DNA of 64,000 nucleotides from Corynebacterium yonathiae (lineage in GTDB: Bacteria; Actinomycetota; Actinomycetes; Mycobacteriales; Mycobacteriaceae), in contig NZ_JAKOPM010000004.1 of NCBI RefSeq assembly GCF_022288805.1, forward strand, positions 84,392-148,391. Direction: 5' to 3'. Shown here piece by piece: positions 24,009-33,342 of this stretch (position 1 is the first letter of the stretch; every line of letters begins with the position of its first letter). The translations under genes and the position numbers were made by a program. The notes below the pieces were generated by a model that worked only from the letters and a program-made list of their open reading frames with translations, was not told the origin of the DNA and searched no databases.

Positions 24009-26594
24009 CTAGATTACCCCCTTGAGGGAAGCTATGCCGCGCTCATCGCGCCCCGGCACCCGCGAGTAGCGCTCTGGCATGCAGGTAAAGACCAATACCT
24101 GATTGTCCCGGCCGACATGGGAAAAAAGCGTGGCCATAAGTTGCAGACGATGCGCGTCGGTAGAGCCCAGCGCATCGTCGACGATGACGGGCACCGATTC
24201 CGTTCCCACCAGCTGCGCAATGGCAAAGCGGGTAAGAATGGCCAGTTGCTCGCGGGCGCCACCAGAAAGGCTAGCCAGACTTACCGTCTCATTGCCTTGG
24301 GTACGGGCGGTCACACGGAGGTCCTCGTCCAGCTCGAAGGTGATTTCGCCACCGTAAACGGTGCGCGCCAACTGTGAGAGTGCGGCCACAAAGGGCGCGG
24401 CGTAGCGCTGGCGGGCGGCATCGCGGTGCTTGAGCAATACTTCGCGCAGGTAACGTGCTGCTTGGGCGCGCTTGTCGACGCTCTCGTGAACTGCCCGGGC
24501 CATCTCTACCGCCGCGGTGGCCTGCTGTGCGCGTTCGGCGGCGCCGGAGTGGAAATTCACCTCGCTAGAGAGCCGACCGAGGTCTACCTCGCAGCGCTGG
24601 ATGCGCTCGGTGAGGTAGTCCAGATGAGACTGCGCTCCTTCTAGCAGCGAATTGGCAGTCTCAAGATCTACTGCTTCCATGTGCTCCAGCTGCCCGCGCA
24701 GGTCCGCGACGGTGGCTTGCAAGCGGGTGACCTCGGCGTGGAGAGTCTCATCGGTGGCGCGCTCGCGCGCAGAGGCGAGCTCGCGGGTCACTCGCTGCGC
24801 ATTTTCGCGTGCGGCGTCTAGTTCGGCATCTAAACGCACTACCTCGTGAGCAAGGCGGCTTTCGCGAAACGGCACGAGCTCGCGGTCAATGGCATCCACC
24901 TTCTCGCTAGCTGCTTCCTCCGCGGCTTCGACGGCAGGAAGGTCTACTTCGGCGGCGTCTTCCAGATCCGCGACCTTCTCGGCCAGTGCGGAATGTTGGG
25001 AACGCAAGTCGGCCAAATCATCTGGACCCAGCTCTGCGCTGAGTGCGCGGCTGGCGGCATCGAGGGCGTCGTTTTGTGCACGGTGCGCCTCATGGGCTTC
25101 CTCGGCCGCGGCCACTGATTCCACCCCGAGGGTATCGAGCAGATCCCGCAACCGCACGCGCGCCTGTTCCACATCGCGCTGGGTGTCCTCAGCCGAGTAG
25201 GATCCAACGGAAAAGCGGGCGGTGATATCACCGATGGTGATAACGCGAGAATCGACGAGCTCGATGGCTGTGTCCTCCCCCACCTCGACATCGTCGCCAT
25301 CGACGCGAATGGTAGACCCCGCCGGCCCAGAGAAGTGCACCTTGGCGGCCGCAGCCTCGTGCAGGCGCTCTGCTACCGAAAGGGCCGAGTCGGCCTTATG
25401 CAGACCGGTGATATCCGCCGCGGTCACCTCGCGGCCGCGCTGCGCAACGATGGAACGGGCTTGGTCCACCTCGGTGGCAAGGGCGCCAAGCGATTCTAGC
25501 CGGGAACTGAGCTGCTCAAACTTCTGCTTATCCTGCAGCCGTCGCGCCTGCTTAAGAGTGCTGCGGGCTGCGGCATAGTCCTCTTTCGCCTCTGCTAGGC
25601 GCTTTTCCAATCTTTCCTTTTCCGCGGCCTCCTGCTTAGCCTTGTCTTGGGCGGCAGTGAGCTTTTGCTGGGCAGCCTCGGCAGCCTTGGCGGATTTATC
25701 GGCCGCGGTGACGAGCTCGGCGCGCTCGGCGACTGCGGTTTGCGCGCGAGCAAGGTCGTCCGTGGCATGCTCAAGCGTGGCTTTATGGGAGTCCAGCTTG
25801 GCCTGCGCGGTCGCTGCCTCTTTAGAATCGGCCTGTTTTTGTGCGAGATCCGCGCGCGCAGCGGGAAGTTCTGCTTGGGCAGCATCTTGCTCGCGCTCGA
25901 GTTGCTCATAGCGCTCCACCACGGAATCAAGCTCGCGCAGTACGCGGGTGGCCTCTGCGTATTCTTCTTCGGCGCGGGAGAGGGCTTCGGCGGATTCCTT
26001 GTACTCGCCTGCCGGATTCCCCTTCGCGGCGGTGAAGTAGCGCTGGTATTCCTTATCCACGCGGGCAAGGAGCGCGGAATCGTCGCCGGAGACCTCTTCC
26101 TCGGCCAGGCCGGATTCGCGCTCTAGCGCCCGGGTGAGGCTAGGAATACCGACGGCCGAGATGGCCTCGCCGGTGTCGTCTTGGCGCATAAAGAGGGCGT
26201 CGACAAGCGAGCGATCCAAGTGCTCAGAGAGGATCCGTTCCAGCTCATCATCGGCCTGGCTGCCGGTAAATTGCGCCGGCCGTGGAGAAGAAATATTCAG
26301 CTCGCAGGATTTCTTGGACAGCCAGCGCTTGGCAATGCGGAAGCGGTAGTCGCCTACGCTTAGCTCAGCCATAGCCTCTGGGGCGACGTCCTTTCCCACC
26401 GGTTGCAGGGCGCGAATGCGCTTGGAGCGGCCGCTGTGCTTTTCAGTGAGCACCACGTCGAGCGCCTCCACGATGGTGGACTTGCCGGCCTCGTTCTCGC
26501 CGTGAATGACCACGACGCCGGTTTCTGGCAACTCATCCAGGACCAGGTGCTCAATGCCGCGGACGTTGGTGAGTTCTAGGCGGTGGATGCGCAT
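24009..26594 (-). CDS. Rad50/SbcC-like ATPase (YhaN type), no zinc hook
   Basis: 861 residues. Walker A GENEAGKST is at residues 32-40 and the ABC signature LSGGAREQ with Walker B VPVIVDDALGSTD is near the C-terminus (about residues 795-830). Between them are two long coiled-coil arms (residues about 190-380 and 500-760). Where SbcC/Rad50 has a CxxC zinc hook, this protein has a small beta-rich insert (about residues 405-460, with SGPAGSTIRVDGDD and SVGSYSAED) and no CxxC anywhere. It pairs with the Mre11-like nuclease whose gene it overlaps by one base. DNA-end processing in repair or defence is likely; the B. subtilis YhaN/YhaO pair is the closest analogue I know. Confidence 0.85.
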   Translation of the reverse strand: MRIHRLELTNVRGIEHLVLDELPETGVVVIHGENEAGKSTIVEALDVVLTEKHSGRSKRIRALQPVGKDVAPEAMAELSVGDYRFRIAKRWLSKKSCELNISSPRPAQFTGSQADDELERILSEHLDRSLVDALFMRQDDTGEAISAVGIPSLTRALERESGLAEEEVSGDDSALLARVDKEYQRYFTAAKGNPAGEYKESAEALSRAEEEYAEATRVLRELDSVVERYEQLEREQDAAQAELPAARADLAQKQADSKEAATAQAKLDSHKATLEHATDDLARAQTAVAERAELVTAADKSAKAAEAAQQKLTAAQDKAKQEAAEKERLEKRLAEAKEDYAAARSTLKQARRLQDKQKFEQLSSRLESLGALATEVDQARSIVAQRGREVTAADITGLHKADSALSVAERLHEAAAAKVHFSGPAGSTIRVDGDDVEVGEDTAIELVDSRVITIGDITARFSVGSYSAEDTQRDVEQARVRLRDLLDTLGVESVAAAEEAHEAHRAQNDALDAASRALSAELGPDDLADLRSQHSALAEKVADLEDAAEVDLPAVEAAEEAASEKVDAIDRELVPFRESRLAHEVVRLDAELDAARENAQRVTRELASARERATDETLHAEVTRLQATVADLRGQLEHMEAVDLETANSLLEGAQSHLDYLTERIQRCEVDLGRLSSEVNFHSGAAERAQQATAAVEMARAVHESVDKRAQAARYLREVLLKHRDAARQRYAAPFVAALSQLARTVYGGEITFELDEDLRVTARTQGNETVSLASLSGGAREQLAILTRFAIAQLVGTESVPVIVDDALGSTDAHRLQLMATLFSHVGRDNQVLVFTCMPERYSRVPGRDERGIASLKGVI

Positions 26595-27712
26595 TAGGAC
26601 TGTCCCTCCAGGCGGAATAGCAGGTTGGCAGCGTCGCGAGCGACGGGATCCTCGCGGTTATCCAGTAGTTCTTGCAAGGCCTCGGCCGCGTAGCCAGAAA
26701 TATCGAGGCTGGCCAGTTCTTCCTCGTTGGGCTCAAGGTAGAGATCCATGGTGCGCTCGCGGGGGCGCAGGGAGGCAAATACGGCTTCATACTCCTCCAG
26801 GCCGCGTTGCAGGCGGGCGTGGGCCTCGACCCCGAGAGTGCCGCGCAGGCTATATTTCACGGCCGTGCGCACCTTATCCGGGTACTCGCCAAGACGCGCG
26901 AGGAAGCGGTCCACATCCGCAGCGGAATCCACGGCGGCATCAACGGCCTCAAAGGTCCAGCATCCGATGCGGCGCTTCTCGATGTCCACCTCATCTCCCA
27001 CACGCACCACCAGCGCATTGCCGGAATCCGATTCGCCGCCACCGGTGCTCGTTTCCTTATAGTCCGTGGTCTCCGGACTGCCGGAGAACCACACTCGGCC
27101 GGTGGTGCCGAGGCTTGCGGTGGAGTGGGTATCACCGAGCGCTAGGTAGTCGATGACCCCGCGGTCCAGGCAGTCCTCGACGAAGGCAAGGTCGATGGTA
27201 TCGGCGTCATCCTCGCCGGAGCGGGAATCCACCTGGCCGTGGCCGACGGCGATGCGGATGCCCGCGGCCGGCTCCAACGGTTCGAGCGCTTGGCGGACCA
27301 AGTCGTGGTTTGCGCGCTTGGACAGGTACGGCGCGCCAACCAGTTCCACGCCGGGGGCCGCCTCGATGGGCTCCGAGTCTGCTATGACGTGGATATTGTC
27401 CGCGCTGGTCTTATAAAAGACCGAATCCGCCACCAGAGGGTCGTGGTTGCCGGGCAGGACATAGACCGGCACCGGCAGGCGCTTGAACATCTCCGTGGCG
27501 CGGGCGAGGATTTCGCGCGAGAGGGCATTGTGTTCAAAAACGTCACCGGCGACGACGATGAACTCCGCGCCGGTGTCCTCAGCCAGCTCGCCCAGTCGCA
27601 TGATGGCGGCCTCGCGGTCATCATTAAAACGGCCTTGGGCCTCTCCCTTAAGAAACCACCGGGTCATGCCCAGCTGAAAATCGGAGGTATGGATAAACGT
27701 GGTAGCAGTCAT
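26594..27712 (-). CDS. Mre11/SbcD-like metallophosphoesterase (YhaO type)
   Basis: 372 residues. Calcineurin-like phosphoesterase motifs occur in order: HTSDFQLG near residue 8, VVAGDVFEHN near residue 53, LPGNHDPL near residue 90, VGHGQVDSR near residue 157 and ALGDTHS near residue 192. Two positions differ from classical Mre11/SbcD: the first motif is DxQ instead of DxH, and the last is GDxH instead of GHxH. I recall the same form in other actinobacterial members, so this may be a subfamily trait, not damage. It overlaps the Rad50-like gene by one base and the SWIM gene by one base. Nuclease activity is plausible but not assured. Confidence 0.85.
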   Translation of the reverse strand: MTATTFIHTSDFQLGMTRWFLKGEAQGRFNDDREAAIMRLGELAEDTGAEFIVVAGDVFEHNALSREILARATEMFKRLPVPVYVLPGNHDPLVADSVFYKTSADNIHVIADSEPIEAAPGVELVGAPYLSKRANHDLVRQALEPLEPAAGIRIAVGHGQVDSRSGEDDADTIDLAFVEDCLDRGVIDYLALGDTHSTASLGTTGRVWFSGSPETTDYKETSTGGGESDSGNALVVRVGDEVDIEKRRIGCWTFEAVDAAVDSAADVDRFLARLGEYPDKVRTAVKYSLRGTLGVEAHARLQRGLEEYEAVFASLRPRERTMDLYLEPNEEELASLDISGYAAEALQELLDNREDPVARDAANLLFRLEGQS

Positions 27713-28533
27713 TAGTGCGTGAGGTGGTAGTAGAGGTCTTCAATATCGGATACCGCGCGGAGAAGATCCAGGTTGGTATGCGAGACCGAGCGCATGGCCT
27801 TGCGCAATAGGTCCGGATCGGAGTCATCGATAGCCGGGGCTACCTTGGGCTGCGGCAGCTTGGGCAGCTCACGGCCGTTCCAGAAGATGTCATTCTTTTC
27901 TTCCTCTGACAGATCGCTTGGGGTAAAGCTTTCGCGGCTAACGGTCTTAGCTTGCTCTAAGACCATGCGCTCCAGGCGGGCGAAGTCCAGACCGCGCATA
28001 TTAAAAATGACGGCTGGGTCCGCATCTGCGCGGGTAGCGAGCTTATCTCCTACCGCCACGATGTGCTTGCACACGTACTCGCCGTCCGGGCAGTCGCAGG
28101 TCAAGCGCAGGTCTTCGGCCTCGGGGGCGAAGAGGGTGCCTAGGGCGGCGTCGGCAAGCAGGCCTTTGCGTGCATTAGCAACGGAGTTGGGGGTGCGGGC
28201 GAATTCGGTGGCCAGCTGGGCAATATCGTCATTATTGCGGTATGGCAGCTGGATGAGCACCGCGAAGGGTTCATTCTGGGAGCCGGCCACGCGGCCGTGG
28301 ATGGCGCCGTTGCGCACCTCCAGTCCTACGACGTGGCCGCCCTCGGCATACTGGCGGCCGCGGGTAATCCGGCCCCGATCCGCACCGTGGGAGGTAAAGG
28401 CCGCGATACGCGAGGCCGTCGTGGACAGAATGCGTCCGCTGCGATCAACGTGATTGACCTCGTCCGGGGTACTTACCCGCTTGCGGGTACCAAAATTGGC
28501 ATAGATGACGTTGTCATCGCCTTTGACAGCCAT
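27712..28533 (-). CDS. SWIM zinc-finger protein
   Basis: 273 residues. The SWIM motif is TCDCPDGEYVCKHI near residue 150 (C-x-C-x6-C-x-H), which binds zinc and mediates DNA or protein contact. The N-terminal half (RITRGRQYAEGGHVVGLEVR) matches the region that precedes the finger in SNF2-associated SWIM proteins. The gene follows the SNF2 helicase by 3 nt and its stop overlaps the start of the Mre11-like gene. It is probably a subunit or targeting factor of the SNF2 enzyme. Confidence 0.9.
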   Translation of the reverse strand: MAVKGDDNVIYANFGTRKRVSTPDEVNHVDRSGRILSTTASRIAAFTSHGADRGRITRGRQYAEGGHVVGLEVRNGAIHGRVAGSQNEPFAVLIQLPYRNNDDIAQLATEFARTPNSVANARKGLLADAALGTLFAPEAEDLRLTCDCPDGEYVCKHIVAVGDKLATRADADPAVIFNMRGLDFARLERMVLEQAKTVSRESFTPSDLSEEEKNDIFWNGRELPKLPQPKVAPAIDDSDPDLLRKAMRSVSHTNLDLLRAVSDIEDLYYHLTH

Positions 28534-28536
28534 GGC

Positions 28537-31500
28537 TTACTCCCTCCCCCGGTAGCTCATGAGTGCGGCCAGCTGATCTGGGTCTAGCTCGGTGAGCCAG
28601 CCCTCGCCCTCGCCCACGACGGCGCCGGCCAGCTGCGTCTTACCGTCCAAAATGTCCTGGATAGATTCTTCCAGCGTACCCGCGGTGATCATCTTATATA
28701 CCTGCACATTGCGGCGCTGGCCGATGCGGAAGGCGCGGTCCGTCGCCTGGTTTTCCACCGCCGGGTTCCACCAGCGGTCCATGTGGACGACGATGGAGGC
28801 GGCCGTCAGGTTCAGGCCAGTACCGCCGGCCTTGAGCGAAAGGATCATCGCCGGCGGACCGTCCTCGGACTGGAAGTCTTCCACCATCTGGTCGCGCTTA
28901 TTTTTGCTCACCCCGCCGTGGAGGAAGGGGATCTCGCGGCCGAGCTGATCGCTTAGGTAAGGCTGCAGGATATCGCCAAAGGCCTTGTACTGGGTAAAGA
29001 CCAAGAGACGCTCGCCGGATTCGGTAGCCTCGTCCACGATGCGCATGAGTTCTTTGACCTTGCCGGAGCGATGCTTGCCCTTGAGCGTCACCGGGGAGCT
29101 ATCGCCCAAATAATGCGCAGGGTGATTGCAAATCTGCTTAATACGGGTGAGCGAGGACAGCACCAGCCCGCGCTTATTCATTCCCGTAGCTTCCTGCAGG
29201 TCTTTTTTCACCTGGTTGACCAGTGCCTTATACAGGGCAGCTTGCTCGGTGGTCATGGACACGGTAAGGATTTGCTCGGATTTTTCTGGCAGATCATCGA
29301 TAATATTTGGATCCGTCTTCACGCGGCGAAGGATAAATGGCGCGGTGAGCTGACGCAGGCGTTCAGACATCTCTTCGTCATCATTGCGCTCGATGGCCTT
29401 GGCAAAGTGATTGCGGAAGAACGAAGCGGAGCCCAATACTCCAGGATTACAAAAGTCCAAGATGGAGCGCATCTCTGAGAGGCGATTTTCCACTGGGGTA
29501 CCGGTCAGCGCCACGCGGTGTTCCGAAGGCAGCGAGCGCACGGCCTTAGACGAGCGCGTCGCGGAGTTCTTGATGGCCTGGGCCTCGTCCAGCACAACGC
29601 GCTGCCAGCCTACCTCGCCCATGTCCTTAAAATCGCGGCCCACGGTGCCATATGTGGTGATAACCAAGTCGCATCCGGCGGATGCTTGGGCAAACTGCTC
29701 GCCCCGCGGGCGGCTTGGACCATGCTGCACCATGACCTTGAAGTCCGGGACGAAGCGCTGCGCCTCGCGCGCCCAGTTCCCTACCACGGAGGTTGGCGCC
29801 ACGACGAGCGTGGGGCCGGTCTGCTCACCGCGCTCCTTTTCTACCGCGAGAAGGGACAGTAGTTGGAGGGTTTTGCCGAGCCCCATGTCGTCGGCAAGCA
29901 CGGCGCCTATGCCATTGCGGGACATCCAATACAGCCAGTCGACGCCGCGGCGCTGGTACTCGCGCAGCTCCGCATGGACAGTTTTGGGAATGTCCACGCG
30001 CTCTGGTGCGACCTTGTCCACTCCGCCGAGCAGGGCCGTATGCCAGGTGCTACCGGTAAACTCAATCGGCTCTTGGGTCATTGACTCGAGCGCGAGTTCG
30101 CGCAGTTCGGCCACGGTAACCTGCTCGTGTTCTTCGCCGCCCGCGTTGAACTCTTGGCGGCGCCGCTCCACGTCCGCCAGCAAGGCTTCCCACCCGGGCT
30201 CGCCAAGTTGCTTGGCCATCTCCGCGGTGGCGGCTAGCTGCTCTAGCTCCTTCTTTTTGCGCGCTAGCGACTTCTCCCGCAGCGCATCCATGTAGCCGGA
30301 GACCTGGGAGACAACCTGCTTATCGGCCATGACCCACTTGCCGCGCAATTGGATAAGACCGGACTTGGAATTGACCAAGTCCTCCATCTCTTCTTCGGTC
30401 AACTCCACATCGCCCACAGACATGCGCCAGTTATAGTCCACCAACTTATTCATGCCGATGTGCTTTTTAGTGGCGGCTTCGGCCGGATCGCGGGCCTCGC
30501 GGGTTTCTAGCTTGGCCTTGGTCTCCATCTGCGCCCAGGCCTTGGGCAGCATGACGGTCACGCCACTGGCCTTGAGCTTGTCCACCTCGTGCGTAACAAA
30601 ATGGGTAAGTTGGTGGGTTTCTAGGTAGACATCCCAGTCGCCGTCGCCAGGCTGCGGCAGCTGTGCGGTTTCCCCCAGCGTGGGCGCGATGCGCACGGCC
30701 TTGCGGTGGGCTTCCCGCAGCTTTTCGACGCTCGCCCTATCCAGACTCTGCGCTGACACCGGCCGCGGAGCATCCGTGCCCGAGCGAACCCGCACGCGCA
30801 CCGGCCACTTGGCCGCATCCGGGTCATCTTCTGCCGGTTCTTCCACGATGTAGACCAATTGGAGTTCCACCTCGTAGAGGGAATTCTTCCACTCATTAAG
30901 CCCGCGCAAAAGCTGCGCGCGTCCACGCCGGATCGGCCGCGTATCGAGCAGGGCGCGCGCAAACTCGTGCCAGGGCATCGGCCGCGGTGCTTCCGCCACG
31001 GGCCGCAGCTCACGAAACGCGATCCAGTGCGTGAGTTCATCGGCCATGTCATCCGACAGCGCCCGATTATTAACGTGCAAGATGCCGGGCGCGGCCGCCA
31101 TCATCTCTGCAAGCCACCCGCGCTCTCCCAAGCCGGAGGCCAGCTGCCACATGGGGAACCACTCATTAGCTTGGTAGGCCAACCGGAACGTCACGCGCCC
31201 GGCGCGCACGAATTTACACAGGCCACTGTAGGCATGCAGTAGCCACTGGAGGTCAGGGGCGATGGTAGCCGGCGGCTTATGATTCAGGTGTTCCATCTGG
31301 GCGAGCGCCGCGACGGCCTCTTCTGGGCCGAACATCGCCATCGGCACCATCAAAGAGACGTCCTTGCCCTTCGGCGTACGCAGCGATACTCGCGCCCGGT
31401 TGCGGAAAGATTTCTTCCCCAGAATGGACTCGACTGCTGGCGGGAAGGTGCCTTCGGGAACGGCATTGGGCATGACAATCTTGTGCCCTTCTACCTGTTC

Positions 31501-31560
31501 AATCCATAGACCAAGCCCCGTAACGGGGAGCCACAGTCCATGCACGAGGTAAGAAGCCAT
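28537..31560 (-). CDS. SNF2-family DEAD/DEAH helicase
   Basis: 1007 residues from ATG 31560 (MASYLVHGLWLPVTG); an in-frame ATG at 31572 is an alternative. The N-terminal half has the SNF2_N-associated region of HepA-like bacterial proteins. The motor starts at ELREYQRRGVDWLYW, with motif I DDMGLGKTLQ near residue 556, motif II VLDEAQAIKN near residue 655, motif III ALTGTPVENRLSE, and C-terminal motifs VFTQYKAFGD, LSLKAGGTGLNLT and QATDRAFRIGQ. It translocates on double-stranded DNA and may remodel protein-DNA complexes. It heads the six-gene operon with SWIM, Mre11-like, Rad50-like, MarR and the small acidic protein. The promoter must lie in 31561-31739, shared with divergent putP. Confidence 0.93.
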   Translation of the reverse strand: MASYLVHGLWLPVTGLGLWIEQVEGHKIVMPNAVPEGTFPPAVESILGKKSFRNRARVSLRTPKGKDVSLMVPMAMFGPEEAVAALAQMEHLNHKPPATIAPDLQWLLHAYSGLCKFVRAGRVTFRLAYQANEWFPMWQLASGLGERGWLAEMMAAAPGILHVNNRALSDDMADELTHWIAFRELRPVAEAPRPMPWHEFARALLDTRPIRRGRAQLLRGLNEWKNSLYEVELQLVYIVEEPAEDDPDAAKWPVRVRVRSGTDAPRPVSAQSLDRASVEKLREAHRKAVRIAPTLGETAQLPQPGDGDWDVYLETHQLTHFVTHEVDKLKASGVTVMLPKAWAQMETKAKLETREARDPAEAATKKHIGMNKLVDYNWRMSVGDVELTEEEMEDLVNSKSGLIQLRGKWVMADKQVVSQVSGYMDALREKSLARKKKELEQLAATAEMAKQLGEPGWEALLADVERRRQEFNAGGEEHEQVTVAELRELALESMTQEPIEFTGSTWHTALLGGVDKVAPERVDIPKTVHAELREYQRRGVDWLYWMSRNGIGAVLADDMGLGKTLQLLSLLAVEKERGEQTGPTLVVAPTSVVGNWAREAQRFVPDFKVMVQHGPSRPRGEQFAQASAGCDLVITTYGTVGRDFKDMGEVGWQRVVLDEAQAIKNSATRSSKAVRSLPSEHRVALTGTPVENRLSEMRSILDFCNPGVLGSASFFRNHFAKAIERNDDEEMSERLRQLTAPFILRRVKTDPNIIDDLPEKSEQILTVSMTTEQAALYKALVNQVKKDLQEATGMNKRGLVLSSLTRIKQICNHPAHYLGDSSPVTLKGKHRSGKVKELMRIVDEATESGERLLVFTQYKAFGDILQPYLSDQLGREIPFLHGGVSKNKRDQMVEDFQSEDGPPAMILSLKAGGTGLNLTAASIVVHMDRWWNPAVENQATDRAFRIGQRRNVQVYKMITAGTLEESIQDILDGKTQLAGAVVGEGEGWLTELDPDQLAALMSYRGRE

Positions 31561-31705
31561 AACCGCCAGCATAGCAGCCCTGCCAATTTTGTTACACGCT
31601 CGTTATGTTCGCCCCTTTTCCCAGTTGAACGATAGAAAATCCAAACAGAGATCTGCGCCACACCTGTAATTTCGCTTGGGTTAACCTTGTGACCCCGTTA
31701 ACGTG

Positions 31706-31722
31706 GATATGTCCTACATATC
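31706..31722 (+). promoter_or_regulatory. Palindrome upstream of putP
   Basis: GATATGT-CCT-ACATATC is a perfect 7-bp inverted repeat lying 5 nt before the putP ribosome site AAGGAG (31728-31733). Two GTTAAC palindromes (31680-31685 and 31697-31702) lie just upstream. They are candidate operators for putP or for the divergent SNF2 operon. Confidence 0.5.
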
Positions 31723-31739
31723 ACTACAAGGAGTAAAAC

Positions 31740-33305
31740 GTGCAAGATTCAACTTGGTACGTCATTGCGATGATCGTGTATCTCCTCGCAATGGCAGCCA
31801 TTGGCTACTGGAGCTACAAACAAACCGACCAATATGACGATTATGTTTTAGGCGGCCGTGGCCTGCACCCATTCGTAGCGGCTCTTTCCGCTGGCGCATC
31901 CGATATGTCCGGCTGGCTGCTCATGGGCCTGCCCGGCGCCCTATTCCTCTCCGGCATGTCCGAGCTGTGGATGGCCATCGGCCTGATCGTCGGCGCCTGG
32001 GCTAACTGGAAGTGGGTCGCACCGCGCCTGCGTTCTTACTCGGAAATCGCGGCCAATTCCATTACCGTGCCGTCCTTCTTTGAAAACCGCTTGCACGATA
32101 AGTCCCGCTTGCTGCGCATCATCTCCGCAGCCATCATCATCTTCTTCTTTACCTTCTACGTCTCCTCCGGCATGGTTTCCGGTGGCCGCTACTTCGAGTC
32201 CACCTTCGGTGGCGACTACCTCACCGGTATGCTCGTCATCGCTGCGGTGACCATTTTCTACACCTTCGTCGGCGGCTTTTTGGCGGTGTCTTATACGGAC
32301 GTCGTCCAGGGCGTGCTCATGTTCGTCGCCCTCATGATCGTGCCAATCATGGCTATTGTTTCTCTCAGCGATCCATCTTCGATCTTCTCGTTTGCCGCCA
32401 ATAATCCTTATGGAACCGATGGTGTAGTGGAAAATGACAGCTACTTCTCCATGTTCGCAGGCGTATCCGCCGGCGTTATCATCGGCAACCTGGCCTGGGG
32501 CTTGGGCTATTTTGGCCAGCCGCACATTGTGGTCCGCTTCATGGCGCTGCGTAAGCCTTCCGACGCCCGCCAAGGCCGCTTCTATGGCGTCACCTGGATG
32601 GGCCTATCCGTCATCGGCGCTATCTTCGTCGCACTCTCTGGCACCGTTTACTTCACCCAGACCGGCCACAGCATCACCGACCAAGAAAACTTCGAAACCA
32701 TCTTCCTGGACATGGCTCAGGCCATGATGCATCCCCTGCCCGCTGGCTTCGTCCTGACCGCGGTTCTAGCCGCCATCATGTCCACCATGTCTTCCCAGAT
32801 GCTCGTCGTCTCTACTTCCCTCATCGAGGACCTCTTCCTCATCTTTGCTAAGAAGAAGCCAAGCGAGCAGGTCCTCATCAACCTCTCGCGCACCGCAATC
32901 GTCGCCATCGCGGTCATTGCTGCCCTCTTGGCGATCAACCCATCTGACTCCATCCTTGGCCTTGTCGGCTTTGCGTGGGCAGGCTTCGGTTCCGCCTTCG
33001 GCCCCATCATCTTGCTGTCCCTGTACTGGAAGCGCTTCAACGCCACCGGCGCGATTGCCGGCATGCTCACCGGTGCCATCGTGGCCATCGGCTGGGGCAT
33101 GTCTCCGCTTTCCGACACCCTCTACGAGATGGTTCCTGGCTTCTTCCTGGCCCTCATCGTGGCCGTCATCGTAACCAAACTCACCAAGCAGCCAGCACCA
33201 GAAGTTGTTTCCGAGTTTGAAGAGGCCACCAAGCTGGCCAAACTCGTAGAAAAGGGCTCCAGCCTCGACTTCGAGGAGGCCGCGGAAAAGGTCACCGATA
33301 AATAA
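31740..33305 (+). CDS. putP: Sodium/proline symporter PutP
   Basis: 521 residues with about thirteen transmembrane helices, an SSS-family transporter that imports proline with sodium. It begins at GTG 31740 behind AAGGAG. Signature regions are DDYVLGGRGLHPFVAALSAG near residue 30, SDMSGWLLMGLPG, the long GWGLGYFGQPH-type helix near residue 255 (LAWGLGYFGQPHIVVRFMAL), and MSTMSSQMLVVSTSLIEDL near residue 350. The C-terminus is a charged cytoplasmic tail. No putA lies nearby, so uptake may serve osmoprotection or nutrition. Confidence 0.94.
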   Translation: MQDSTWYVIAMIVYLLAMAAIGYWSYKQTDQYDDYVLGGRGLHPFVAALSAGASDMSGWLLMGLPGALFLSGMSELWMAIGLIVGAWANWKWVAPRLRSYSEIAANSITVPSFFENRLHDKSRLLRIISAAIIIFFFTFYVSSGMVSGGRYFESTFGGDYLTGMLVIAAVTIFYTFVGGFLAVSYTDVVQGVLMFVALMIVPIMAIVSLSDPSSIFSFAANNPYGTDGVVENDSYFSMFAGVSAGVIIGNLAWGLGYFGQPHIVVRFMALRKPSDARQGRFYGVTWMGLSVIGAIFVALSGTVYFTQTGHSITDQENFETIFLDMAQAMMHPLPAGFVLTAVLAAIMSTMSSQMLVVSTSLIEDLFLIFAKKKPSEQVLINLSRTAIVAIAVIAALLAINPSDSILGLVGFAWAGFGSAFGPIILLSLYWKRFNATGAIAGMLTGAIVAIGWGMSPLSDTLYEMVPGFFLALIVAVIVTKLTKQPAPEVVSEFEEATKLAKLVEKGSSLDFEEAAEKVTDK

Positions 33306-33342
33306 TCGGAACCATCACGGGCTCCGCGCAGTCCAATAGGAC

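Noticed and set aside
24009..26594. Zinc hook (CxxC) in the Rad50-like protein
   Set aside because: I searched the product for two cysteines three apart and found none.
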